From: Streptomyces sp. WM6386
GTDB lineage: Bacteria > Actinomycetota > Actinomycetes > Streptomycetales > Streptomycetaceae
NCBI RefSeq assembly: GCF_000972385.1
Contig: NZ_JXTE01000066.1
Coordinates: 1 to 45,990, forward strand
Direction of reading: 5' to 3'
DNA: 45,990 nt
Made by a program: the position numbers and the translations under genes
The notes under the pieces: model-generated
The model's input: only the letters and a program-made list of their open reading frames with translations
The model's database searches: none
Told to the model about the DNA's origin: nothing
Shown here: piece by piece, positions 1 through 7,238 of the stretch
Position numbering within the stretch: position 1 is the first letter of the stretch
How the letters are laid out: every line of letters begins with the position of its first letter

Positions 1-115
1 GCAGGCCGCGGTTCATGTGAGGCGGGTTCGTGAGGCGGCGGTCTCGCTGCCCCGGGGCGAGGGGGCATGTGGGTGTGTGAGCCGGGCTGGCTCTCCAGGA
101 GGGGGCCGGAAACGC

Positions 116-152
116 CGAAGGCCCGGCCCACGTGACGTGGGCCGGGCCTTCG
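116..152 (-). terminator. Intrinsic terminator after the DEAD-box helicase gene
   Basis: A perfect GC-rich inverted repeat: 18 bases at 116-133 pair with 135-152, with an almost closed loop. It starts 10 bases beyond the stop of the minus-strand helicase gene, so it most likely ends that transcript. There is no T tract, which is usual in Streptomyces. Bases 1-115 to its left hold no gene I can support. Confidence 0.8.
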
Positions 153-161
153 GGTGAGCGG

Positions 162-2858
162 TCAGCTTTCCGTGGACTCCGCGGCGGCCGTGACCTTGCG
201 GGTACGGCGGCGCGGCTTGGCCTCCGGCTCCGCGGCGGCCTGGGCCGGGATGTCGGCGGCCACGGCCGTCTTCCGCGTGCGAGCCGGCTTGGCCTCGGTC
301 GTCTCCGTGGCGGCGGTCGCCTTGCGAGTGCGGCGCGGCTTGGTCTCCGTGCCCTCCGCCGTGTCGGCGGCGGTCTCGGCGGCGGCCGTTGCCTTGCGGG
401 TGCGACGCGGCTTGGCCTCGGTGACCTCCGGAGCCGCAGCGGCTTCGACGGTCTCGGCGACCTTGCGGGTGCGGCGGGTCCGGGGCTTGGCCTCCGTGGC
501 CTCGGCGGTGTCGACCACTGCCTCGGCGGTCTCGGCGACCTTGCGCGTACGGCGGCGCGGCGCGGCGGCGGGGGCCTCGGCCGCGTCGACCGCGGTCTCG
601 GCGGCCGCGGCCGTCTTGCGAGTGCGGCGCGGCTTGGTCTCCGTGCCCTCCGCCGTGTCCACCGCGGTCTCCGCGGCGGCGGCCGTCTTGCGCGTACGGC
701 GCGGCTTGGTCTCCGGCTCCTCCGCGGCCTGCGCCGGGATCTCGGCGACAGCCGCGGCGGTCTCGGCGACCTTGCGGGTGCGGCGGGTCCGGGGCTTGGC
801 CTCGGCGGCCTCGGCCGTGTCGACCACGGTCTCGGCGGTGGCGGCCGTCTTCCGCGTGCGGCGCGGCTTGGTCTCCACGGCCTCGGCGGTGTCGACGGCG
901 GCCTCGGGAGCGGCAGCGGCCTTGCGGGTGCGGCGCGGCTTGGCCTCCGTGCCCTCCGCCGTGTCCACCGCGGTCTCCGCGGCGGCGGCTGTCTTGCGCG
1001 TACGGCGACGCGGCGCGGCGACGGGGGCCTCGGCCTCCGCGACCTCGACGACGGCCGGCGTCTCGACGGCGACCGTCTCCGCGGCCTTGCGGGTCCGGCG
1101 GCGAGGCTTCGTCTCGGTGGCCTCGGCGACGGGCGCCTCGGGCTCCTTGACCTCGGCGACGACCTCCGGGACCTCGACGGTGACCGGCGTCTCGACGGCG
1201 GCGGTCTCCGGCCTGCGGCTACGACGGCGGCGCGACCTGGTCTCCGTGGCCTCGGCCGTGTCGACGGCGACCTCCGCGGCCTCGGACGTCGTGGCCGTGG
1301 CCGGCACCGACTCCAGCGAGGCGGCTCCGTTACGGGTGCGGCGACGGCGACGCGGGGTGCGGGGCGCGGACGCGTCCTCGGTCACCGCGCTCTCCTCCGG
1401 CGCGGTCGTGCCCACCGGTGCGGCGGCCCCGTCCAGCGGTGTGCCGTTGCGGGTACGACGGCGACGGCGCGGCGTACGGGCCGGACGCTCACGGTCGGCG
1501 GAACGGGCCTCGTCCCGGCCACCGCGGCCACCTCGGTCGCCCCGGTCACCGCGACCGCGGCCACCACGGGCACCGGTCTCGCCCAGGTCCTCGACCTCCT
1601 CCGCGGCGAGGCCCGCGCGGGTGCGATCGGCACGCGGCAGGACACCCTTGGTGCCCGCGGGGATGTTCATCTCCTCGTAGAAGTGCGGGGAGGTGGAGTA
1701 CGTCTCCGGCGGGTCGTTGAAGTTGAGCTCCAGCGCCTTGTTGATGAGCTGCCAGCGCGGGATGTCGTCCCAGTCGACGAGGGTGATCGCGATGCCCTTG
1801 GCGCCCGCGCGGCCGGTACGGCCGATGCGGTGCAGGTACGTCTTCTCGTCCTCGGGGGACTGGTAGTTGATGACGTGGGTCACGCCCTCGACGTCGATAC
1901 CGCGGGCGGCGACGTCGGTGCAGACGAGGACGTCCACCTTGCCGTTGCGGAAGGCCCGCAGCGCCTGCTCACGCGCGCCCTGGCCGAGGTCGCCGTGGAC
2001 CGCGCCGGAGGCGAAACCGCGCTGCTGGAGCTGGTCGGCGAGATCGGCCGCCGTGCGCTTCGTACGGCAGAAGACCATGGCCAGTCCCCGGCCGTCGGAC
2101 TGCAGTATGCGCGCGACCATCTCGGGCTTGTCCATGTTGTGCGCGCGGTAGACGAACTGCGCGGTGTTGCGCACCGTCTGGCCCTCGTCGTCCGGCGCGG
2201 TGGCGCGGATGTGCGTGGGCTGCGACATGTAGCGGCGCGCGAGACCGATGACCGCGCCCGGCATGGTCGCCGAGAACAGCATCGTCTGACGGCGGGCCGG
2301 CAGCAGGTTGATGATCTTCTCGACGTCGGGCAGGAAGCCCAGGTCGAGCATCTCGTCGGCCTCGTCGAGGACGAGTGCCTTGATGTGCTTGAGGCTGAGC
2401 TTCTTCTGGCCCGCGAGGTCCAGCAGTCGGCCCGGGGTGCCGACGATCACGTCGACGCCCTTCTTGAGGGCCTCGACCTGCGGCTCGTACGCCCGGCCGC
2501 CGTAGATGGCGAGAACGCGTACGTTACGGACCTTGCCCGCGGTCAGCAGGTCGTTGGTGACCTGCTGGCACAGCTCGCGCGTGGGGACGACGACGAGGGC
2601 CTGCGGGGCGTCGGTGAGGTCCTCGGGCTTCGCGCGGCCGGCCTCGACATCGGCGGGGACGGTGACGCGCTCGAGGAGCGGGAGGCCGAAGCCCAGCGTC
2701 TTGCCGGTGCCGGTCTTGGCCTGGCCGATGACGTCCGAGCCGGAAAGGGCGACGGGGAGCGTCATCTCCTGGATGGGGAAGGGGTTGATGATGCCGACGG
2801 CCTCGAGGGCTTCGGCGGTCTCGGCAAGGATTCCGAGATCTCTGAACGTCGTAGTCAG
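162..2858 (-). CDS. DEAD-box RNA helicase with RGG stretch and long Arg/Ala repeat tail
   Basis: ATP-dependent RNA helicase of the RhlE/DeaD type, acting on structured RNA. With the start used here (898 aa) motif I AKTGTGKT is at about 47-54, DEAD at 165-168, SAT at 196-198 and HRIGRTGR at 343-350. An RGG/RGD-rich stretch follows at about 429-450. The rest is low-complexity sequence with 13 TRK-containing basic repeats separated by Ala/Thr/Glu segments. The first ATG is at 2765, but the Q motif (phenylalanine of FRDLGI, proline and glutamine of PFPIQE) lies upstream of it in frame. The only initiator-like codon that includes it is CTG at 2856-2858, with AGAGG a few bases upstream, so I choose that. 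A 2765 ATG start would give 867 aa without the Q motif. The 5' neighbour is divergent. The helicase assignment is firm; the start is an inference. Confidence 0.9.
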   Translation of the reverse strand: MTTTFRDLGILAETAEALEAVGIINPFPIQEMTLPVALSGSDVIGQAKTGTGKTLGFGLPLLERVTVPADVEAGRAKPEDLTDAPQALVVVPTRELCQQVTNDLLTAGKVRNVRVLAIYGGRAYEPQVEALKKGVDVIVGTPGRLLDLAGQKKLSLKHIKALVLDEADEMLDLGFLPDVEKIINLLPARRQTMLFSATMPGAVIGLARRYMSQPTHIRATAPDDEGQTVRNTAQFVYRAHNMDKPEMVARILQSDGRGLAMVFCRTKRTAADLADQLQQRGFASGAVHGDLGQGAREQALRAFRNGKVDVLVCTDVAARGIDVEGVTHVINYQSPEDEKTYLHRIGRTGRAGAKGIAITLVDWDDIPRWQLINKALELNFNDPPETYSTSPHFYEEMNIPAGTKGVLPRADRTRAGLAAEEVEDLGETGARGGRGRGDRGDRGGRGGRDEARSADRERPARTPRRRRRTRNGTPLDGAAAPVGTTAPEESAVTEDASAPRTPRRRRRTRNGAASLESVPATATTSEAAEVAVDTAEATETRSRRRRSRRPETAAVETPVTVEVPEVVAEVKEPEAPVAEATETKPRRRTRKAAETVAVETPAVVEVAEAEAPVAAPRRRTRKTAAAAETAVDTAEGTEAKPRRTRKAAAAPEAAVDTAEAVETKPRRTRKTAATAETVVDTAEAAEAKPRTRRTRKVAETAAAVAEIPAQAAEEPETKPRRTRKTAAAAETAVDTAEGTETKPRRTRKTAAAAETAVDAAEAPAAAPRRRTRKVAETAEAVVDTAEATEAKPRTRRTRKVAETVEAAAAPEVTEAKPRRTRKATAAAETAADTAEGTETKPRRTRKATAATETTEAKPARTRKTAVAADIPAQAAAEPEAKPRRRTRKVTAAAESTES
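165..1568 (-). repeat. Tandem-repeat coding region of the helicase tail
   Basis: About 1.4 kb of repetitive DNA encodes the helicase tail. Units of roughly 20-30 codons end in PRRTRK or PRRRTRK followed by an Ala-rich and acidic segment (AETAVDTAEG-like). Many units share long near-identical stretches, for example the segments near 461-493 and 770-802. Copy number is likely to vary between strains. Confidence 0.85.
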
Positions 2859-3259
2859 GGTTTTGCCTCTTCTGTGTGCGCGGTGCGAGGCGAGCTCGGG
2901 GGTCGTCTAGGACCGTGCTGGGGACGTCGACTGCCTTACGGGGCTAGCCGTAATGGCACGGGACCTCTGCCGACGCTCAAGCGCTCGAACCGCTGAGGGT
3001 CCCTCCGGATGCCGTACGCACAGTGCCGTACGGCCAAGGAGAGCTGTCAGGTCGGAGCCGACCGGGGCCACCGACCGGGCATCCTCATACGTGCGGCCCG
3101 TCGAAATACGCGGTCCTCATAGACGTGCGTACTCAGCAGGCGCATTACCACCATACCCCGGAAACGCGCACATGCGATGGCCGATTTGGTCACGTAGTCG
3201 TCGTCACACTGCTTCACCAGGGACTTCCGCCGCGCGGGGAGCGGGCTATTGTGCGCTTC
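2859..3259. promoter_or_regulatory. Divergent intergenic region between helicase and ferritin-like genes
   Basis: A 401-bp non-coding stretch that must hold both divergent promoters. It contains a hairpin-capable inverted repeat, GCCGTACG (3011-3018) with CGTACGGC (3027-3034), that would lie in the helicase 5' leader. Next to the plus-strand gene, TATTGT (3247-3252) sits 7 bases before the ATG at 3260, which fits a -10 box for a leaderless transcript. I cannot identify a convincing -35 for either gene. Reading frames across the region look like non-coding extensions. Confidence 0.5.
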
Positions 3260-3997
3260 ATGACGACGCCTGACAACACCTCCGACGCTTCTCCCGAACC
3301 CACCGGAGTCGCCGCCCAGGACTGGGCGAAGGCCTCCGCCGAACCGCAGTACCGGGCCGCTGTCGTGGACCTGCTCGGCGCGCTCGCGTACGGGGAGCTG
3401 GCGGCGTTCGAGCGGCTCGCGGAGGATGCCAAGCTGGCGCCGACGCTCGCGGACAAGGCGGAGCTGGCCAAGATGGCGTCGGCGGAGTTCCACCACTACG
3501 AGAAGCTGCGCGACCGGCTGACCGAGATCGGTGCGGAGCCGACGGAGGCCATGGAGCCGTTCGTCGCCGCGCTGGACGGCTTCCACCGGCAGACGGCGCC
3601 CTCGGACTGGCTGGAGGGGCTCGTCAAGGCGTATGTCGGTGACTCGATCGCCAGTGACTTCTATCGGGAGGTCGCGGCGCGGTTGGACTCGGACACGCGC
3701 GAGCTGGTCCTGGCGGTGCTGGACGACACCGGGCATGCCGGGTTCGCCGTGGAGAAGGTGCGGGCGGCCATCGATGCCGATCCGCGGGTGGGTGGGCGTC
3801 TCGCTCTGTGGGCGCGGCGTCTCATGGGAGAGGCTCTGTCGCAGTCGCAGCGGGTCGTCGCGGACCGGGACGCGCTGTCGACGATGCTCGTGGGTGGGGT
3901 CGCCGACGGGTTCGATCTGGCCGAGGTCGGGCGGATGTTCTCGCGGATCACCGAGGCGCACACCAAGCGTATGGCTGCGCTGGGGTTGGCGGCGTAG
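3260..3997 (+). CDS. Ferritin-like fold protein (MiaE-like), possible di-iron protein
   Basis: A 245-aa, mostly alpha-helical soluble protein. Candidate metal ligands are E46 in the first helix, E76 and H79 (EFHHYE), D128, and D156/H159 (DDTGH), spaced as in four-helix di-iron proteins of the ferritin/MiaE superfamily. One expected Glu position appears to be Asp. Its substrate is unknown; tRNA hydroxylation is one family activity but is not shown here. The start is the ATG at 3260, because upstream in-frame sequence is intergenic in character and a -10-like TATTGT lies 7 bases before it, suggesting leaderless translation. A gene of this type also sits beside the RNA helicase in mycobacteria (Rv3210c as I recall). 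Confidence 0.8.
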   Translation: MTTPDNTSDASPEPTGVAAQDWAKASAEPQYRAAVVDLLGALAYGELAAFERLAEDAKLAPTLADKAELAKMASAEFHHYEKLRDRLTEIGAEPTEAMEPFVAALDGFHRQTAPSDWLEGLVKAYVGDSIASDFYREVAARLDSDTRELVLAVLDDTGHAGFAVEKVRAAIDADPRVGGRLALWARRLMGEALSQSQRVVADRDALSTMLVGGVADGFDLAEVGRMFSRITEAHTKRMAALGLAA

Positions 3998-4047
3998 CGC
4001 TCCGCGGGGGGTGGCTTGGGTTGTTGCGCGACTGCCGGTTGCGAGGG

Positions 4048-4094
4048 CTGGTCGCGCAGTTCCCCGCGACCCTGAGGGGCGCTCCCCTCAAGGG
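4048..4094. repeat. Streptomyces-type intergenic repeat motif with hairpin
   Basis: The segment reads GCTGGTCGCGCAGTTCCCCG and runs into CCTGAGGGG...CCCCTCAAGG, an imperfect hairpin. I recognise this wording from many Streptomyces intergenic regions, where it recurs as an interspersed element. It lies 50 bp after the ferritin-like gene and could also act as its terminator. Recognition is from memory; only one copy is in this window. Confidence 0.5.
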
Positions 4095-4128
4095 CGTTGG
4101 GAAGTCGGCGTCGGGAGAATTTCAGGCC

Positions 4129-4401
4129 TTACGCCGGTGCCGACCTACGGCGGAGTCTTCCCGCAGGGCGGAGCAGGAGCGAGAGGGACGCGGCCGAGAC
4201 GACCACCGCGCCGATGAGGTTCAGCAGGATGCTGCCCGAGCCCAGGGCGCTGTGTGTGACGAAGGCGCCGAACAGTGCTCCGGCGACGCCCGTCGCCAGC
4301 ACCAGGGAGCGGGTGGGCAGGCGGTGGGCCAGCCGGTGAGCTGCCACCGCGGCCAGGACGAGACCGAGCAGTGCGGAGCCGAGCGTTTCCAGCAACATCA
4401 T
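4129..4401 (-). CDS. Small three-helix membrane protein
   Basis: A 90-aa integral membrane protein with three predicted helices (about 3-24, 34-56 and 59-80) and a basic C-terminus (RPAGRLRRRSAPA), so the tail is probably cytoplasmic. The Gly-rich second helix (GVAGALFGAF) resembles the GlsB/YeaQ transglycosylase-associated family, but this is only a likeness. The ATG at 4401 is chosen because GGAGGG lies 8 bases upstream; a longer in-frame start at 4434 would carry a soluble N-terminal extension with no ribosome site. Function unknown. Confidence 0.65.
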   Translation of the reverse strand: MMLLETLGSALLGLVLAAVAAHRLAHRLPTRSLVLATGVAGALFGAFVTHSALGSGSILLNLIGAVVVSAASLSLLLRPAGRLRRRSAPA

Positions 4402-4546
4402 TTGGGGTCCCTCCCACACGGTCACGCTGCGCATTGCGGTCGTAGCCCGTCCTACCCGTGACCTGCGGAATGCAATCCTCCTCTGTGGGTGACTTGTGCT
4501 CCATATGTGGAGAAAAAATCTTGCGGAGCTTTGCTCGTACGACGAG

Positions 4547-4579
4547 AAGGGCCCGGCGACTTCACGTCGCCGGGCCCTT
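4547..4579 (-). terminator. Terminator of the DUF3107 gene
   Basis: A 14-bp perfect stem (4547-4560 with 4566-4579) with a 5-base loop, 16 bases beyond the stop of the minus-strand DUF3107 gene. It isolates that gene from the small membrane protein gene downstream. Confidence 0.8.
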
Positions 4580-4594
4580 GTCGTATGCGTCCGT

Positions 4595-4822
4595 CTACAG
4601 CGCGCCGAAGCCCACCTTGCGCGGGGCCGGCTCGCCGAGTTCCACGTAGGCCAGGCGCTCCGCCGGGACCAGGATCTTGCGGCCGTGCTCGTCCGTGAGG
4701 CTCAGCAGCTGCGACTTTCCGGCGAGTGCCTCGGCCACCACGCGCTCGACCTCCTCGGCACTCTGACCGCTCTCCAGAACGATCTCGCGGGGCGCGTGCT
4801 GCACGCCGATCTTGACCTCCAC
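4595..4822 (-). CDS. DUF3107 family small protein
   Basis: A 75-aa cytosolic protein starting MEVKIGVQHAPREI, recognisable as the actinobacterial DUF3107 family (TB9.4/Rv3208A in mycobacteria as I recall). The GTG at 4822 is chosen since GGAGG precedes it by 9 bases and the family begins here; a longer reading to 4879 adds unconserved residues. The family has no established biochemical function. It follows the TetR gene on the same strand after about 136 bp, and its own terminator lies immediately downstream. Confidence 0.8.
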   Translation of the reverse strand: MEVKIGVQHAPREIVLESGQSAEEVERVVAEALAGKSQLLSLTDEHGRKILVPAERLAYVELGEPAPRKVGFGAL

Positions 4823-4958
4823 GGCTATGTCCCTCCGACGGTCAGTGAAGTGCGCGACCTTGCGCGCCGTACCCAGCACACATTAGCCCGGTGAGGGGAC
4901 GTTCACGCTCCGCGCAAGAACGCCAGGAGCGAACAGCGGGCGGGAACAAAGTGTCGGG

Positions 4959-5600
4959 TCAGTGGTGATCGATGCCGTGCAGCGGGAAACCGGCGATGCC
5001 CCGCCACGCCAGGGACGCCAGCAGCTGAACCGCCTGATCGCGCGGCACGCTGCGGTCGCTGTGCAGCCAGGAGCGGGCCACGACCTGTGCGAGGCCACCC
5101 AGACCGGAGGCCAGCAGCATCGACTCCGCCGGCGAGAGGCCGGTGTCCTCGGCGATGACCTCGGAGATCGCCTCCGCGCACTCGTTCGTGACCTTGTCGA
5201 CGCGCTCGCGCACCGCGGGCTCGTTCGTCAGGTCCGATTCGAAGACCAGGCGGAAGGCGCCGCCGTCGTCCTCGACGTAAGCGAAGTAGGCGTCCATGGT
5301 CGCCCGTACGCGCTGCTTGTTGTCGCTCGTCGACGCGAGCGCGTGCCGTACGGACTGGATCAGGGACTCGCAGTGCTGGTCCAGCAGGGCGAGATAGAGG
5401 TCGAGCTTGCCCGGGAAGTGCTGGTAGAGCACCGGCTTGCTGACTCCGGCGCGCTCGGCGATGTCGTCCATCGCGGCCGAGTGGTAGCCCTGCGCCACGA
5501 AGACTTCCTGTGCGGCGCCCAGCAGCTGGTTCCGTCGGGCACGGCGCGGCAGGCGCGTACCTCGAGGGCGTGCCGCCTCTGTCTGCTCGATGGCTGTCAC
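4959..5600 (-). CDS. TetR-family transcriptional regulator
   Basis: A 213-aa DNA-binding repressor-type protein. The N-terminal TetR helix-turn-helix spans about residues 22-70 (RNQLLGAAQEVF, then AGVSKPVLYQHFPGK, the recognition helix and the usual YxHFxxK end). The C-terminal ligand domain is all-helical and ends in HGIDHH. The GTG at 5600 is chosen because GGGAGG is just upstream; a longer frame to 5696 is not protein-like. The target is unknown. The 190-bp gap to the upstream small gene is the natural place for its own promoter and operator, but I could not identify a clear operator palindrome. Confidence 0.88.
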   Translation of the reverse strand: MTAIEQTEAARPRGTRLPRRARRNQLLGAAQEVFVAQGYHSAAMDDIAERAGVSKPVLYQHFPGKLDLYLALLDQHCESLIQSVRHALASTSDNKQRVRATMDAYFAYVEDDGGAFRLVFESDLTNEPAVRERVDKVTNECAEAISEVIAEDTGLSPAESMLLASGLGGLAQVVARSWLHSDRSVPRDQAVQLLASLAWRGIAGFPLHGIDHH

Positions 5601-5791
5601 GCCGCCTCCCATAAGTCGTCCACTTGCGGTGTGCGCCGCGCCGCCATCGTACTTTTCGGTAACCGTGGTGTGCGCGGTGCGAGCGCAGAATTTCACGTAC
5701 CGGACGGTGGTGAAAGCCCCGCGAAGGTTTCAAAGCGGTACTTAGCGGGCAGCGCCTGTCGCGCTCCTGCTCGGTGAGGGAGCCCGGGGTG

Positions 5792-6010
5792 TCACCGATA
5801 GTCCTCCTCGTCGATCTGTACGACGCGGGCCTGTTCGATGAGGTCGGCCTCGTCGGCCTCACCCGTATCGACGCCGGTCAGTGGGTCGTCGCGGTTCTGG
5901 GAGACGGCCGTCTGCTGCTCGGCGGCGTCGCCCTCGGGGGCCTCGACGTCGAGCTCGACGTCACCGCCGCTGTCCTCGAAGGTGTCGGGGTCGCTGGGGT
6001 CGTAGGCCAT
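5792..6010 (-). CDS. Acidic 72-aa protein of unknown function
   Basis: A small, strongly acidic protein (about 20 Asp/Glu in 72 residues) starting MAYDPSDPDTFED and ending ADLIEQARVVQIDEEDYR, the second part reading like a conserved helical tail. No membrane segment, signal peptide or cysteine. The ATG at 6010 has GGAAGGGAG upstream at good spacing, which fixes the start against a longer frame to 6073. It is divergent from the hydrolase gene at 6175. I do not recognise a characterised family. Confidence 0.65.
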   Translation of the reverse strand: MAYDPSDPDTFEDSGGDVELDVEAPEGDAAEQQTAVSQNRDDPLTGVDTGEADEADLIEQARVVQIDEEDYR

Positions 6011-6139
6011 TGCGGGCTCCCTTCCTAGAACGTCCCTGACTGGTGCAGGGGGCCACATGCGGGTGCCCTGCATACGAGCCTAGGAGACACACGATCCGGA
6101 CGCTATGCGATGTGCGTGGTCTCTGTGACGGCGAACACA

Positions 6140-6168
6140 TGAACCACTGCGTGATCGTCTCGTAACAT
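6140..6168 (+). promoter_or_regulatory. Housekeeping-type promoter of a leaderless gene
   Basis: TGAACC (6140-6145) and TAACAT (6163-6168) are separated by 17 bases, and the ATG of the hydrolase begins 6 bases after the -10 box. Transcription would start at or within a base or two of the ATG, giving a leaderless mRNA. Confidence 0.6.
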
Positions 6169-6174
6169 TGCCGC

Positions 6175-7230
6175 ATGTCTTCGACCGAGTTGCCGTCCGT
6201 ACCGGCCGCCAATGTGCTCCCGAAGGTGACGCCCGTCAGGGTGGCGGAGGGCGAGCGGCTCAGGTCGGTGGGGTTGCCGGGGATCACGCTGTCGGTGCGT
6301 TCGAGACCGCCCGCGCGCGAGGGCCTGCCGCCCGCGCTCTACGTCCACGGCCTCGGCGGTTCCTCGCAGAACTGGTCGGCGCTGATGCTGGAGCTCGAGA
6401 GTGTTCTCGACGGTGAGGCCGTCGACCTGCCCGGTTTCGGGGACTCGCCGCCGCCGGACGACGGCGACTACTCGATCACCGCACACGCGCGTGCGGTGAT
6501 TCGTTTCCTGGACGCTTCCGGCCGCGGCCCGGTACACCTCTTCGGCAACTCCCTCGGCGGCGCGGTCTCCACGCGCGTGGCCGCGGTCCGCCCCGACCTC
6601 GTGCGGACGCTGACGCTCGTGTCGCCGGCGCTCCCCGAGATCCGCGTGCAGCGCAGCGCGGTGCCCACCGCGCTCCTCGCGGTGCCGGGCGTGGCCGCGC
6701 TGTTCACCCGGCTCAGCCGTGACTGGACGGCCGAGCAGCGCGTCCGCGGCGTCACGGCGCTCTGCTACGGCGATCCCACGCGGGTCTCACCGGAGGGGTT
6801 CCGGCATGCCGTCGAGGAGATGGAGCGACGGCAGCAACTCCCGTATTTCTGGGACGCGATGACACGGTCCGCGCGCGGGCTGGTCAACGCGTACACCCTC
6901 GGTGGGCAGCATGCGCTGTGGCGCCAGGCCGAGCGGGTCCTCGCACCGACCCTGCTCGTCTACGGCGGTCGCGACCAGCTCGTCGGCTATCGCATGGCCC
7001 GGAAGGCGGCCCGGTCCTTCCGTGATTCGCGGCTGCTGAGCCTGCCGGAGGCGGGGCATGTGGCGATGATGGAGTATCCGGACACGGTGTCCCGGGCGTT
7101 CCGGGAGTTCCTTGCGGACACGGGGAGTTCCGGCGACGGGGGCGGGTCTGCGGGCGCGTCCGGTGATGAGGCGTCTGTGAGTGCCGGTGCGTCCGACAGT
7201 GCGGCCGAGGCCGCGAGCGCGGGGAGCTGA
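6175..7230 (+). CDS. Alpha/beta-hydrolase
   Basis: A 351-aa soluble alpha/beta-hydrolase-fold enzyme, probably an esterase or related hydrolase. The oxyanion segment is YVHGLGGSS (57-64). The nucleophile is S126 in FGNSLGG (GxSxG), the acid is D267 in GGRDQLVG, and the histidine is H295 in GHVAMMEYP, so the triad is complete. The last 35 residues are a Gly/Ser/Ala-rich unstructured tail. No signal peptide. The next gene starts 8 bases after its stop, so the two are cotranscribed. The substrate cannot be read from sequence. Confidence 0.85.
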   Translation: MSSTELPSVPAANVLPKVTPVRVAEGERLRSVGLPGITLSVRSRPPAREGLPPALYVHGLGGSSQNWSALMLELESVLDGEAVDLPGFGDSPPPDDGDYSITAHARAVIRFLDASGRGPVHLFGNSLGGAVSTRVAAVRPDLVRTLTLVSPALPEIRVQRSAVPTALLAVPGVAALFTRLSRDWTAEQRVRGVTALCYGDPTRVSPEGFRHAVEEMERRQQLPYFWDAMTRSARGLVNAYTLGGQHALWRQAERVLAPTLLVYGGRDQLVGYRMARKAARSFRDSRLLSLPEAGHVAMMEYPDTVSRAFREFLADTGSSGDGGGSAGASGDEASVSAGASDSAAEAASAGS

Positions 7231-7238
7231 GGGGCGGG

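Noticed and set aside
162..1500. Repeat DNA considered as a CRISPR or satellite array
   Set aside because: The units are in frame, variable and encode the helicase tail, with no constant repeat and unique spacers.
132..2996. Long plus-strand frame of 954 codons opposite the helicase
   Set aside because: It is the antisense of a clear DEAD-box gene; composition (Gly/Leu/Arg repeats) is only the mirror of the repeat tail.
5640..5720. Possible TetR operator near the TetR gene start
   Set aside because: Only short imperfect palindromes such as CGGTAACCG were seen, too weak for a site call.
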